DNA of 64,000 bases, taken from assembly GCF_009865135.1 (NCBI RefSeq), contig NZ_WWGH01000001.1:310001-374000 (forward strand), written 5' to 3'. Source of the stretch: Streptomyces sp. SID8374 (GTDB lineage: Bacteria; Actinomycetota; Actinomycetes; Streptomycetales; Streptomycetaceae). Position numbers and translations under genes: made by a program. Below the pieces are notes generated by a model. It worked only from the letters and a program-made list of their open reading frames with translations, searched no databases and was not told the origin of the DNA. Within the stretch, counting starts at the first letter, position 1; each line of letters begins with the position of its first letter. This document shows, piece by piece, positions 34,623 through 43,833 of this stretch.

Positions 34623-35692
34623 AGCGAGCCTCCCGCCCGGTTGGTGCGGATGATCAGATAGACGAGGTAGGGGGCGCCGAGGACGCCGGTGACGACGCCC
34701 ACCGGGTAGCGCTCGCCGAAGGCGAACTGGCCGGTGAAGTCGGCGACGAGTACCAGGAGCGAGCCGACGAGTCCGGCGGGCACCAGCAGGGAGCCGCCCG
34801 CGCCGACGATCCGGGCGGCGATGGGTCCGGAGAGGAACGCCACGAACGCGATGGGCCCGGCGGCGGCCGTGGCGAAGGCGATCAGCCCGACGGCGGCCAC
34901 GATCACGGTGATCCGGGTGCGTTCGACCCGTACGCCGAGGGCGGAGGCGGTGTCGTCGCCGAGCTGCATCGCGGAGAGGTTGCGGGCCTGGCCCAGCAGG
35001 AGCGGGGTGAGGACGGCGGCTGCGGCGAGGGCGGGCAACACCTGGTCCCAGGTGGCGCCGTTGAGGCTGCCGGTCAGCCAGCGCATCGCCTCCTGGAGGT
35101 CCCATTCGGCGGCCTGGGAGAGAACGTAGGAGGTGACGCTGTCCAGCATCGCCGAGATGCCGATGCCGATGAGGATGAGCCGGGTGCCGACGACTCCGCC
35201 CCGGAAGGCGAGCGAGTAGACGAGCAGCGCGACCCCGAGTCCGGCGGCGATGGCGAGGACGGAGACCTGCACCTCGCCGAGGGAGAGCGTGACGATCGCG
35301 ATGGCCGCCGCGGCGCTCGCCCCGGAGCTGATGCCGATGATGTCGGGGCTGGCGAGCGGGTTGCGCAGCATCGTCTGGAAGGTGACACCGGCCAGGCCGA
35401 AGCTGAACCCCGCCACCAGGGCGAGGACCGCGCGCGGCAGCCGCAGCCGCCCGACGGTGAAGGTGGCGCCCGGCACCTGCTCGCCGAGGATCACCCGCCA
35501 GACGTCGCCGGGCGGGTAGAACGTCCGGCCCGCCATCAGCGTCACGGCGAACGCGGCGGCGACGAGGACGGCCAGGACCAGGATCACCAGGCGCCTGCGG
35601 GAGGCGCCCCGGATACGGCGGCGGGTGGCGGCCGCGACGGATGCGGGGGACGCCTCCTGGGGGGCCGGCCGGGTGAGGGCGGGGGCGCTCAC
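34619..35692 (-). CDS. Iron-siderophore ABC importer permease (second subunit)
   Basis: A 357-residue FecCD-family membrane protein with about nine or ten hydrophobic segments. The landmarks are LRLPRAVLALVAGFSFGLAGVTFQTMLRNPLASPDIIGISSGAS, and GPIAFVAFLSGPIAARIVG near the ATPase-contact loop. It begins with GTG overlapping the stop of the first permease gene. The 35-residue cytosolic N-terminus is rich in Ala/Pro/Arg. The two permeases probably form a heterodimer. Confidence 0.92.
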   Translation of the reverse strand: MSAPALTRPAPQEASPASVAAATRRRIRGASRRRLVILVLAVLVAAAFAVTLMAGRTFYPPGDVWRVILGEQVPGATFTVGRLRLPRAVLALVAGFSFGLAGVTFQTMLRNPLASPDIIGISSGASAAAAIAIVTLSLGEVQVSVLAIAAGLGVALLVYSLAFRGGVVGTRLILIGIGISAMLDSVTSYVLSQAAEWDLQEAMRWLTGSLNGATWDQVLPALAAAAVLTPLLLGQARNLSAMQLGDDTASALGVRVERTRITVIVAAVGLIAFATAAAGPIAFVAFLSGPIAARIVGAGGSLLVPAGLVGSLLVLVADFTGQFAFGERYPVGVVTGVLGAPYLVYLIIRTNRAGGSL

Positions 35693-36732
35693 AGGGCACG
35701 CACCTTCTGTCGGCGGACGATGTAGATGAAGAAGGGGGCGCCGATCAGCGCGGTCACGATGCCCACGTCGATCTCGGCCGGGCGCGCGACGATCCGCCCG
35801 GCCACATCGGCGGCGGTGAGCAGGACCGCGCCGAGCAGCGCCGAGAGGGGCAGCAGCCAGCGGTGGTCGACGCCGACGAGCAGCCGGCAGGTGTGCGGGA
35901 CGACGAGGCCGACGAAGCCGATGGGCCCGGCGACGGCGGTGGCCGCTCCGCACAGGAGTACGGCGCCGAGCGCGGCCACCGCCCGTGCGACGGCGACCCG
36001 TTCGCCCAGCCCGGCCGCCAACTCGTCTCCCAGAGCGAGGGAGTTGAGGGCGCGCGCGGAGAGCAGGCAGATGGCGAAGCCGACCGCGAGGAACGGGGCC
36101 ACCTGTCCGATGCGCTCGAAGGAGGCACCGCCGACCCCGCCGATCTGCCAGAGCTTGAAGCTTCCGGCGATGTCGTTGCGGGGCAGGATGACGGCGCTGA
36201 CGAGCGAGGCGAACGCGGCGGAGGTGGCGGCCCCGGCGAGCGCGAGCTTGAGCGGGGTGGCCCCGCCCCGCCCGAGCGTCCCGACGGTGTACACGAACAG
36301 GGCGGAGAGGGCGGCGCCCGCGATGGCGACCCAGATGTAGCCGGTCGGCGAGGAGAGCCCGAAGAAGGCGACGGCGGTGACGACGGCGAGCGAGGCGCCC
36401 ATGTTGACGCCGAGGATGCCCGGGTCGGCAAGAGGGTTACGGGTCACGCCCTGCATCACTCCCCCGGCGAGGCCCAGCGCGGCGCCGATGACGACCGCGA
36501 GGACCGTACGGGGGATGCGCTTCGTCGCCGCCGCCTGCCCGAGGGTCTCGTCGGCTCCGCCGAGCGCCGCCTGGACGTCGGCCCAGGGGACGTCGCGCGA
36601 GCCGAAGGCGACGGAGGCCACCATGACGGCGGCCAGCACCAGGAGGGCGGCGAGGAGCCAGAGCGTGCGGACGCCCGCCGGACGCCGGGCCATGGTGGCG
36701 TCCGGCGGGCGCCGGTCGGTGGAAGCGGTCAC
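35689..36732 (-). CDS. Iron-siderophore ABC importer permease (first subunit)
   Basis: A 347-residue FecCD-family permease with RIPRTVLAVVIGAALGLAGGVMQGVTRNPLADPGILGVNMGAS and GPIGFVGLVVPHTCRLLVG. The first membrane span begins at about residue 24. The GTG start overlaps the binding-lipoprotein stop by 4 bp and the gene overlaps the second permease by 4 bp, so all four genes are translationally linked. Confidence 0.92.
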   Translation of the reverse strand: MTASTDRRPPDATMARRPAGVRTLWLLAALLVLAAVMVASVAFGSRDVPWADVQAALGGADETLGQAAATKRIPRTVLAVVIGAALGLAGGVMQGVTRNPLADPGILGVNMGASLAVVTAVAFFGLSSPTGYIWVAIAGAALSALFVYTVGTLGRGGATPLKLALAGAATSAAFASLVSAVILPRNDIAGSFKLWQIGGVGGASFERIGQVAPFLAVGFAICLLSARALNSLALGDELAAGLGERVAVARAVAALGAVLLCGAATAVAGPIGFVGLVVPHTCRLLVGVDHRWLLPLSALLGAVLLTAADVAGRIVARPAEIDVGIVTALIGAPFFIYIVRRQKVRAL

Positions 36733-37769
36733 TTGACCTTGTCCGCGGCCTCGGCGAGGGCGGCGGCGTAGTCGTCCAGCACGTAACTGATCGACAGCGG
36801 CGTCGGGTTGGCGGCGGTGGCCAGCGGCGAGCTGCCGGGCAGGAGATACGTCGAACCGCGCTTGACCGCGGGGATCTTGGAGAGCAGCGGGTCCTTGGTG
36901 ATCGCCTTGAGCAGGTCACCCGTGTCGTCGCCGTAGCCGGTGATGATGTCGACGTCGTCGAACGCGTCGATCTGCTCGGCGCTCTTGGTGAGGGCGAACT
37001 TCTTCGTCCCCTCGGACGCCTTCGCGATGCTGCCCGGGGTCGTCATGCCCAGGTCCTCGAAGAACTGCGTCCGGGTGTCGTGCGTGGTGTAGAAGCCGAT
37101 CTCGCTGACGTCGTTGGGGTCGACGTGCGTCATGAACATCGCCGACTTGCCCTTGAGCTGCGGGTACTTGGCGGCGGTCTTGGCTATGTCCCCGTCCAGC
37201 TTCGTGATCAGCTTCTCACCCTCGTCGGCCAGCCCGATCGCCTCGCTGTTGGTGCGGATGATCTCGCGCCACGGGGTCGCCCAGGCGGCGTCCGGGTAGG
37301 CGACGACGGGGGCGATCTCGCTGAGGGTGTCGTAGTCCTTCTTGGTCAGCCCGGAGTACGCGGCGAGGATGACGTCGGGCTTCGTGTCGGCGACGGCCTC
37401 GAAGTCGATGCCGTCGGTCTCGTCGAACAGCACCGGCGTCTTGGCCTTGAGCTCCGTCAGCCGCTCCTCGACCCAGGGCAGCACCCCGTCGCCGTCGTCG
37501 TCGCCGAAGTTGGCGGCGGCCATGCCGACCGGCACGACACCGAGGGCCAGCGGCACTTCGTGGTTGGCCCAGTTGACGGTGGCGACGCGCTTCGGCTTGG
37601 CGGGGATGGTGGTCTTGCCCAGGGCGTGCTCGACCGTCAGCGGGAAGCCGCCGGCGGCGCTCCCCTCGCCCTTGTTGTTCTCGGCGTCACCGCTCCCGCT
37701 CCCGCCGCAGGCGGCGACGGAGACGAGGGCGGCTGCCACGGCGAGCAGGCGGAGGCGGTGTGAGGACAT
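36729..37769 (-). CDS. Iron-siderophore-binding lipoprotein
   Basis: A 346-residue class III binding protein of the FepB/DesE-like type. The signal peptide ends in the lipobox SVAAC (cysteine at about 21), followed by a Gly/Ser/Asn tether. The binding fold shows KRVATVNWANHEVPLALGVVPVGMA and KPDVILAAYSGLTKKDYDTLSEIAPVVAYP, a motif typical of ferric hydroxamate or desferrioxamine binders. It is the first gene of the importer operon with a DmdR-type iron box about 100 bp upstream. Confidence 0.92.
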   Translation of the reverse strand: MSSHRLRLLAVAAALVSVAACGGSGSGDAENNKGEGSAAGGFPLTVEHALGKTTIPAKPKRVATVNWANHEVPLALGVVPVGMAAANFGDDDGDGVLPWVEERLTELKAKTPVLFDETDGIDFEAVADTKPDVILAAYSGLTKKDYDTLSEIAPVVAYPDAAWATPWREIIRTNSEAIGLADEGEKLITKLDGDIAKTAAKYPQLKGKSAMFMTHVDPNDVSEIGFYTTHDTRTQFFEDLGMTTPGSIAKASEGTKKFALTKSAEQIDAFDDVDIITGYGDDTGDLLKAITKDPLLSKIPAVKRGSTYLLPGSSPLATAANPTPLSISYVLDDYAAALAEAADKVK

Positions 37770-37868
37770 GGGTGAGTACCCGGCTTTCCGGAGGTCGGGG
37801 CGCCGCTTTCCCGCACGTCCGGGCGTGGGTCGCCGTCGTGGAGGGGTGCGCTGCGGAGGCAGAGCGGC

Positions 37869-37887
37869 TTAGGTAAGGCTTGCCTTC
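37869..37887. promoter_or_regulatory. Iron box (DmdR/IdeR operator)
   Basis: TTAGGTAAGGCTTGCCTTC closely follows the 19-bp actinobacterial iron-repressor consensus (TTAGGTTAGGCTAACCTAA). It lies about 100 bp before the binding-lipoprotein start, so iron repletion should silence the importer. Confidence 0.85.
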
Positions 37888-37997
37888 GCACTTTATGAGA
37901 GTCGGGGGCCGTGTCGCAATCAACCGTTTGAGACAGCCGTTGTAGCGATAAGGACACCCGAAAGCGTCGCTTGTGCTCCCGTCGCCCGCCCGGCGGC

Positions 37998-38771
37998 TCA
38001 CCCCGCCCGGAAGGCCCCCGGCGTCAGCCCGGTCGTCCGCCGGAAGGCGGCGCCGAAGGCGCTCGCCGAGCGGTAGCCGACCTCCTCGGCCACGGACTCG
38101 ACGTCCCAGCCACGGGTCAGCAGGTCGATCGCGCGCTGGGCGCGGACCGCCGCCACCCAGCGGACGAAGCTCGTGCCCGTCTCGGCGCTGAACGCGCGCG
38201 TGATCGTACGGGTGCTCACCCCCAGTTCGGCCGCCCAGTCCGCCAGCGTCCGCTGGTCGCCGGGATCCTCGCGTACCGCGTCCGCGACGGGGCGCAGGAG
38301 GTCGGAGGTGGGGATCTGGACGAGCAGCTCACGGGGCGAGGGGGCGAGGACGTCGAGGACCAGCGTTTCGGTCGCGGCCCGGGAGGAGGGGGCGAGGCCG
38401 GGTTCGCCGAGCCGTTCCAGGAGGAGGCGAAGCAGGGGGGTGATCTCGACGGCGACCGGGGTGTCGGAGATCGACGACGTCGTACGGAAGCCGAAGAAGC
38501 TCGCGCGGAACCAGGTCCCCGCCGTCGCCGATCCGGAGTGCAGGGTCCCGGCGGGCATCCACAGGCCCAGGGCGGGGGTGATCGTCCAGATGCGTTCGCC
38601 GACCACCGCCGAGGAGGCGCCCCGCTCGTTCCAGAGCAGTTCGTGGAAGGGGTGCGAGTGCGCGTCCCAGAGGGTGTCGTGGGAGACGACCTCGTCGTAG
38701 GGCTGGATGACGAAGGGGGTGTCGACCGATCCGGGCGCGTGCGCCGGCAGCGAGCGGGTCTCCCTGGTCAT
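37998..38771 (-). CDS. AraC-family regulator
   Basis: A 257-residue regulator. The N-terminal cupin-like sensing domain (about 20-140) includes DAHSHPFHELLWNERG, and the C-terminal AraC domain (about 155-257) has two helix-turn-helices: LADWAAELGVSTRTITRAFSAETG and VAEEVGYRSASAFGAAFRRTTGLTPGAFR. It stands 228 bp upstream of the siderophore importer on the same strand, so it is a good candidate activator of that operon, responding to the bound siderophore. The long upstream frame (to 40142) is a shadow. Confidence 0.88.
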   Translation of the reverse strand: MTRETRSLPAHAPGSVDTPFVIQPYDEVVSHDTLWDAHSHPFHELLWNERGASSAVVGERIWTITPALGLWMPAGTLHSGSATAGTWFRASFFGFRTTSSISDTPVAVEITPLLRLLLERLGEPGLAPSSRAATETLVLDVLAPSPRELLVQIPTSDLLRPVADAVREDPGDQRTLADWAAELGVSTRTITRAFSAETGTSFVRWVAAVRAQRAIDLLTRGWDVESVAEEVGYRSASAFGAAFRRTTGLTPGAFRAG

Positions 38772-38899
38772 GGGCGTCCCGGCCCGGCCGGTCGGGCGGC
38801 GCGGGACCCGGTCGTACGGGGGCCGGTCGCGGCGGATGTCTCTCGCATCCGCCCAGCCTAGAAGGCCGTCCGGCGGATCCCAGCCGTTCACCCATACTT

Positions 38900-38921
38900 T
38901 TAAGTCAGTCGATTGACTTAA
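38900..38921. promoter_or_regulatory. Palindrome before the P450 operon, probable TetR operator
   Basis: TTAAGTCA and TGACTTAA are exact inverted arms around a 6-bp centre (GTCGAT). The site is 55 bp before the first P450 start and 128 bp from the divergent AraC gene. Its size fits a TetR dimer, and a TetR gene lies second in the operon. Confidence 0.7.
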
Positions 38922-38975
38922 CTGCGGGAATGCACTTGGCTGATCTTCGCCAGCACGGAATCCGAGGAGGCATGT

Positions 38976-40190
38976 GTGACCGATGTGCGAGATGCCATCA
39001 GCTACCCCATCGCGGCTCCGGAGGCCCTTGCCCCGCCCGCGGAGTGGCAGGAGCTGCGCAGCACCTGCCCGGTCGCCCGGGTGACGTTCCCCAGCGGCGA
39101 CGAGGCGGCTCTGCTGACGCGGTACGAGGACGTCAGGGCGGCTCTCTCCGACCCGAGGCTGAGCCGGGAAGGGCTGGCCTCGCCGGACGCCGCACGGGTG
39201 TCGGCCGGTGAGGCGGAGGGCATTTTCAGCAGCCCCATGGCCAGGGCCCTCAACGACGAGGGGCATGAGCGCTGGCGGCGGATGGTCGGCAAGTGGTTCA
39301 CCGCCAGGCGGATGGCGGCACTGAAGCCCGGCATGGAGGCCATGGCGGACCGGATGGTCGACGACATGCTGGACCACGGCTCCCCGGCGGACCTGGTGGA
39401 GCACCTCGCCTTTCCGCTGCCGGTCTACGTCATCTGCGCCATGCTCGGTGTGCCGGAGAGCGACCGTGACCTGTTCAAGGCGTGGTCGGACACCTTCCTC
39501 AACATGACGAAGTACACCCGCCCGGAGACCGAGGCCGCGCACGGCGCGTTCGCCGAGTACATGAGGGGTCTCATCGCCCGAAAGCGCGAGGCGCCGGGCG
39601 ACGATCTGCTCAGCCGGCTCATGGACGGGGCCGACGCCGACGGCCGGCCGATGTCCCACGACGGCCTGGTGGCCACCGGGCAGGCGCTGCTGCTGGCGGG
39701 GCACGAGACCACCGCGGGGTTCATCTCGATGATGACCGCCCACCTCCTCTCCGACCGGACCCGCTGGGAACGGCTGCTGGCGGACCCGTCGCTGATCCGC
39801 TCCGCCGTGGAGGAGGTGCTCCGCTACGACGCCAACGGCAGCGGTTTCGGCATGCTCCGCTATGTGCACGAGGACATCGAACTGGCGGGTGGCACGGTGC
39901 GGCGCGGCACCACCGTGGTGTGCAGCATGGCCTCGGCCAACCGGGACGAGCGCGCCTGGGAGAACGCGGACTCCATGGACCTCGGGCGCTCCCCCAACCC
40001 CCATCTCACCTTCGGCGCGGGACCCCACTCGTGTCTCGGCCAGCCGCTGGCCCGCACCGAGTTGCAGGCGGTGCTCGGCGTGCTGCTCCGGCGCCTGCCC
40101 ACTCTGGAACTCGCCGTCGAACCGGGCGAGTTGCAACGCCACGAGGGCATGCTCACCACGCCCCTGCGTGAACTGCCGGTGCGCTGGTGA
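38976..40190 (+). CDS. Cytochrome P450 (first of operon)
   Basis: A 404-residue bacterial class I P450. The I-helix is LLLAGHETTAGF, the ExxR motif is in EEVLRYDA, and the heme cysteine loop is FGAGPHSCLGQPLA. The GTG at 38976 follows GGAGG. It is first in a five-gene operon with TetR, ferredoxin, ferredoxin reductase and another P450, all linked by 4-bp overlaps up to the reductase. Electrons should come from the encoded ferredoxin pair. The substrate is unknown; TetR control suggests induction by it. Confidence 0.92.
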   Translation: MTDVRDAISYPIAAPEALAPPAEWQELRSTCPVARVTFPSGDEAALLTRYEDVRAALSDPRLSREGLASPDAARVSAGEAEGIFSSPMARALNDEGHERWRRMVGKWFTARRMAALKPGMEAMADRMVDDMLDHGSPADLVEHLAFPLPVYVICAMLGVPESDRDLFKAWSDTFLNMTKYTRPETEAAHGAFAEYMRGLIARKREAPGDDLLSRLMDGADADGRPMSHDGLVATGQALLLAGHETTAGFISMMTAHLLSDRTRWERLLADPSLIRSAVEEVLRYDANGSGFGMLRYVHEDIELAGGTVRRGTTVVCSMASANRDERAWENADSMDLGRSPNPHLTFGAGPHSCLGQPLARTELQAVLGVLLRRLPTLELAVEPGELQRHEGMLTTPLRELPVRW

Positions 40191-40909
40191 GCCGGGCAGC
40201 GGCCCGCACCGGGCGGGCGGCCGGGACCCGCGAGGCGATCATGGCCGCGGCCGAGCGGCTCTTCGCGGAGCAGGGGCTGTCCGCCGTGTCGAACCGCCAG
40301 ATCGCCGAGGCGGCGGGCCAGGGCAATGTGACGGCCGTCAGCTACCACTTCGGCAGCCGGACCGAACTCGTCCGCGCCATCATGACCAAGCACGGCGAGC
40401 AGGTGGAGCTGATCCGCGGGCAGCATGTGTCGGCCGCTTCGGCCGGAGGGAACGGGGCGGACGTACGGGTCTGGGTGAGCTGCCTGGTCCGCCCGGTCAC
40501 CGAGCACCTGGCCTCGCTCGGCTCCCCCTCCTGGCAGGCGCGGTTCGCCGTCCAGGTCATGACGGACCCCCTGATGCGCGCCCTGGTCACCGACGAGGCC
40601 CTCACCCGCCCTCATCTGCTCCAGACCCTCGACGGACTCGGCCGCTGCCTGGACGACGGCCTTCCCTCCCCCGTACGGGCCGATCGCGGGACCATGGCCC
40701 GCCATCTGATCACCCACACCTGCGCGGAACGTGAACGCGCCCAGGCCGACGGGCTCGTACCGTCCTCGGCCACCTCCTGGCAGGAGACGGCCGACGCGCT
40801 GTGCGACGCGATCACCGGACTGCTCACCGCCCCCGTCACCTCCCTCCGTCCCGAGAGCTCCCCCACCCCGAAGAGCTCCCCCCACCCAAGGAAGCAGGAC
40901 CCCGCATGA
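40187..40909 (+). CDS. TetR-family regulator within the P450 operon
   Basis: A 240-residue TetR regulator. The helix-turn-helix occupies residues 14-60: REAIMAAAERLFAEQGLSAVSNRQIAEAAGQGNVTAVSYHFGSRTELV. The C-terminal ligand domain ends in a Pro/Ser-rich tail. Its GTG overlaps the P450 stop, and its own stop overlaps the ferredoxin ATG. The probable target is the 22-bp palindrome at the operon promoter, giving self-regulation and possibly control of the divergent AraC gene. Confidence 0.9.
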   Translation: MSRAAARTGRAAGTREAIMAAAERLFAEQGLSAVSNRQIAEAAGQGNVTAVSYHFGSRTELVRAIMTKHGEQVELIRGQHVSAASAGGNGADVRVWVSCLVRPVTEHLASLGSPSWQARFAVQVMTDPLMRALVTDEALTRPHLLQTLDGLGRCLDDGLPSPVRADRGTMARHLITHTCAERERAQADGLVPSSATSWQETADALCDAITGLLTAPVTSLRPESSPTPKSSPHPRKQDPA

Positions 40910-41106
40910 AGATCACGGTCGATGAGGAAAAGTGCTGCGGCGCAGGCCAGTGCGTGCTGATCGCGCCCGAGGTGTTCGACCAGCGTGAGGACGACGGCAT
41001 CGTCATCCTCCTGGACGCCGAGCCTCCGGCGGACCAGCACGCCGCCGTCCGCGAGTCCGCCGAGGTCTGCCCCGCGCTCGCCATCCACATCGGTGAGGGT
41101 TCGTGA
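40906..41106 (+). CDS. Small ferredoxin, probably [3Fe-4S]
   Basis: A 66-residue ferredoxin of the P450-partner type: EKCCGAGQCVLIAPEVFDQ, then EVCPALAIHI. The pattern C-x5-C...C-P with Gly/Ala at the second position fits a single [3Fe-4S] cluster, as in the SoyB/FdxA-type streptomycete P450 donors. An extra adjacent cysteine (CC) is present. It sits between the TetR and reductase genes by 4-bp overlaps. Confidence 0.92.
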   Translation: MKITVDEEKCCGAGQCVLIAPEVFDQREDDGIVILLDAEPPADQHAAVRESAEVCPALAIHIGEGS

Positions 41107-42296
41107 ACCCGCCCTCGACCGTCCTGGTCGCCGGTGCCGGGGCCGCCGGGCTCACCACGGTGGAGGCCTTGCGCCGCAAGGGTTTCGCGGGCCGGATCAC
41201 CGTACTGGGAGCGGAGGGCCCAGCTCCGTACGACCGGCCGCCGCTCTCCAAGCAGGTGCTCGCCGGAACGTGGGACGCCGAACGCGCCCAGTTGCGTACG
41301 CGGGAAGCACTCGACGCACTGGACGCCGACTTCCGGCTCGGCGAGGCGGCGGTCTCCCTGGACGCGGCCGCGCGGACCGTGACCACCTCGGCCGGGCGGA
41401 CGCTCGGCGCGGACGCCGTCGTGCTGGCGACCGGGCTGCGCCCGCGAACGCTCCCCGGAGCGGCGGGAGTCGGCGGCGTCCATGTGCTGCGGACCCTGGC
41501 CGACGCGCAGGCGCTGCGCGGCGAGCTGCTCACCGCGTCCGCTGTCGTGGTGGTCGGCGACGGCGTCCTGGGCAGTGAAGTCGCCGCGACCGTACGGCAG
41601 ATGGGGCCCGCCGTCACGCTGGTGGGGCCTCAACCGGCCCCCATGGCCGCCCAGATCGGGGCCTCGACGGCACAACACCTCGCCGCTCTGCACCACAGGC
41701 ACGGGGTCGAACTGCGCGGCCGGACCCTGATGGACGGGCTGGTCACCGAGGGCGGCCGGGTGCGCGGGGTGCGGCTGGTCTCCGGCGAGAGCGTCCCGGC
41801 CGATCTCGTCGTGGCGGCGGTCGGCTCCACTCCGGCCACCGACTGGCTGACGGGCAGCGGCCTGCGGGCCCTGGACGGGGTGGTGTGCGACTCCCGTTGC
41901 CGCGCGGCGGAGGGCATCTACGCGGTCGGGGACGTGGCCCGCTGGCACCACGAGGTGCTGGGTACCTCCCTCCGGCTGGAGAACCGGACGAACGCGGCCG
42001 AGCAGGCCCTCGTCGTCGCCGCGAACATCCTCGGCGAGGACCGCCCGTACACGCCGGTCCCCTACTACTGGAGCGACCAGTTCGACGTGAAGATCCAGGT
42101 CTACGGCGCACCGACGCCCGAGGCCGAGGCGCACGTCGTGGAGGGCTCCCCCGAGGAGGGGCGGTTCGTCGTCCGCTTCACACAGGGGGACGCCACCGTC
42201 GGCGTGCTCGGCTGGAACATGCCCAAGCAGGCCCGCCTCCACCGGCAGACGCTCCTGGAGCGGTACGTCCGCCCCTCCGCACCGACCCCGCTGTGA
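41103..42296 (+). CDS. FAD-dependent ferredoxin reductase
   Basis: A 397-residue NAD(P)H:ferredoxin oxidoreductase of the putidaredoxin-reductase type. The FAD site is VLVAGAGAAGLTTVEALR with PYDRPPLSK; the NAD(P) site is VVVVGDGVLGSEVAATVR (third Gly of the usual GxGxxG present); and the second FAD motif is GIYAVGDVARW. It passes electrons from NAD(P)H to the preceding ferredoxin and on to the P450s. GTG start overlaps the ferredoxin stop. Confidence 0.92.
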   Translation: MNPPSTVLVAGAGAAGLTTVEALRRKGFAGRITVLGAEGPAPYDRPPLSKQVLAGTWDAERAQLRTREALDALDADFRLGEAAVSLDAAARTVTTSAGRTLGADAVVLATGLRPRTLPGAAGVGGVHVLRTLADAQALRGELLTASAVVVVGDGVLGSEVAATVRQMGPAVTLVGPQPAPMAAQIGASTAQHLAALHHRHGVELRGRTLMDGLVTEGGRVRGVRLVSGESVPADLVVAAVGSTPATDWLTGSGLRALDGVVCDSRCRAAEGIYAVGDVARWHHEVLGTSLRLENRTNAAEQALVVAANILGEDRPYTPVPYYWSDQFDVKIQVYGAPTPEAEAHVVEGSPEEGRFVVRFTQGDATVGVLGWNMPKQARLHRQTLLERYVRPSAPTPL

Positions 42297-42340
42297 GAGG
42301 TGCCTCCGCACCTCTCCCCCCACCGCACCGGAGGAAGACC

Positions 42341-43573
42341 TTGACCACCGATTCCACGACCACCGCCCCCACCGGGCTCCCCGACTTCCCCCAGCCCCGC
42401 TCGGCCAAGTGCCCCTTCGACCCCTCTCCGGAGATGCGCGCGCTGAGCGACCACGGCCCCCTCACCCGGGTCCGGTCGTGGGGCGGCACCACCCCCTGGG
42501 CGGTGACCGGCCACGCCGAGCAGAAGGCCCTGCTCTCGGACCCCCGGCTCAGCGCGGAGTTCTCCCGCCCCGGCTTCCCCAGCCCCGTCGACCCGCGGCA
42601 CGCGCACGCGGGCGGCACCGACCTCAGCTTCGTCGGGATGGACGACCCCGAACACGCCCGCCTGCGCCGCATGGTCAGCGGCGCGTTCACCGTCAAACGG
42701 GTCGAGGCGATGCGCCCCCTCGTGCAGCGGATGGCCGACGACCACATCGACCGGCTCCTGGCCGGCCCCAACCCGGCCGACCTCGTGACGGCCCTCGCCC
42801 TGCCGATCCCGTCCCTGGTCATCTCGGAGATGCTCGGAGTCCCCTACAGCGACCACGAGTTCTTCCAGACCAACAGCAAGACCCTGGTCTCGGCCGTCGC
42901 GACGGCCGAGGAACGCGGCTTGGCCCACCGCAGCCTCGTCGACTACCTCCACCAGCTCGTCGGCGAGAAACAGGCCAAGCCCGGGGACGACCTGCTCTCG
43001 GCGTTCGCCCGGCGGATCGAGGCCGGGGAGCTGACCCGTGCCGAGGCCGCCACCATGGGCGTCCTGCTGCTCCTCGGCGGCCACGAGACCACGGCCAACA
43101 TGATCAGCCTCGGCACGCTGCTGCTCCTGGACCACCCCGACCAGCTCGCCCGCATCCGCGACACCGACGACCCGTCCGTCGTCGCCACCGCCGTGGAGGA
43201 GTTGCTGCGCTACCTCTCCATCGTCCATCTGGGGCGCCGCAGGACAGCGGTGGAGGACATCGAGGTCGGCGGCACCACCATTCGCGCGGGTGACGGGGTG
43301 ATCCTCCTCGGCGAGCTGGCCAACCGCGACCCCGCCGTCTTCCCCGACCCCGACCGGCTCGACATCACCCGCAACGCCCGCCTGCACCAGGCGTTCGGTG
43401 CCGGGACCCACCACTGCGTCGGCCAGCCCCTGGCCAGGATGGAGCTCCAGGTCATCTACCCGACGCTCTTCCGGCGGATCCCCACCCTGCGGGCCGCCGA
43501 GGAGAGGGACCGTATCCCCTTCAAGTACGACGCGGTCGTCTACGGCCTGCACGCGCTGCCCGTCACCTGGTAG
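42341..43573 (+). CDS. Cytochrome P450, CYP105-like (last of operon)
   Basis: A 410-residue P450 starting with TTG, 6 nt after GGAGGAAG; no ATG/GTG fits better. The N-terminus (FPQPRSAKCPFDPSPEM) is characteristic of CYP105, a group noted for xenobiotic and macrolide oxidation. The I-helix is LLLGGHETTANM, ExxR lies in EELLRYLS, and the heme loop is FGAGTHHCVGQPLARME. It follows the reductase by 44 bp, so it shares the operon and donors but may be expressed at a different level. Confidence 0.92.
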   Translation: MTTDSTTTAPTGLPDFPQPRSAKCPFDPSPEMRALSDHGPLTRVRSWGGTTPWAVTGHAEQKALLSDPRLSAEFSRPGFPSPVDPRHAHAGGTDLSFVGMDDPEHARLRRMVSGAFTVKRVEAMRPLVQRMADDHIDRLLAGPNPADLVTALALPIPSLVISEMLGVPYSDHEFFQTNSKTLVSAVATAEERGLAHRSLVDYLHQLVGEKQAKPGDDLLSAFARRIEAGELTRAEAATMGVLLLLGGHETTANMISLGTLLLLDHPDQLARIRDTDDPSVVATAVEELLRYLSIVHLGRRRTAVEDIEVGGTTIRAGDGVILLGELANRDPAVFPDPDRLDITRNARLHQAFGAGTHHCVGQPLARMELQVIYPTLFRRIPTLRAAEERDRIPFKYDAVVYGLHALPVTW

Positions 43574-43587
43574 CGACGCCGAGGTCT

Positions 43588-43626
43588 GCTTCCGTACAGG
43601 AGCGAGGTCTCCTTCTGTACGGAAGC
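43588..43626 (+). terminator. Hairpin after the P450 operon
   Basis: GCTTCCGTACAG and CTGTACGGAAGC are perfect 12-bp arms with a 15-nt loop, 15 bp after the last P450 stop. A second GC stem (CTCCCGC/GCGGGAG) follows at about 43636-43670. Together they end the operon. Confidence 0.65.
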
Positions 43627-43833
43627 GCCGACCGCACTCCCGCCGCCCGCACCGGGGCGTGCGGGAGCGCGGCGTTCCGGCGTCTGCCTCAACTCGACGT
43701 TTAGGCGCGGGCAGTTCCGTCCTTCAGGTGAAAGGGCTACCGCTTTCGCCGTGCCCGGGGCTCTTCGGCCGGACAGTGGGTGGGCCGACCGGGCTCCGGT
43801 CGGCGGGACCGTACGGTGAAAGCTGACGGATTC

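Noticed and set aside
38009..40142. A 714-codon minus-strand frame fusing the AraC gene with upstream sequence
   Set aside because: The upstream part is antisense to the first P450; the AraC protein has a natural start at 38771.
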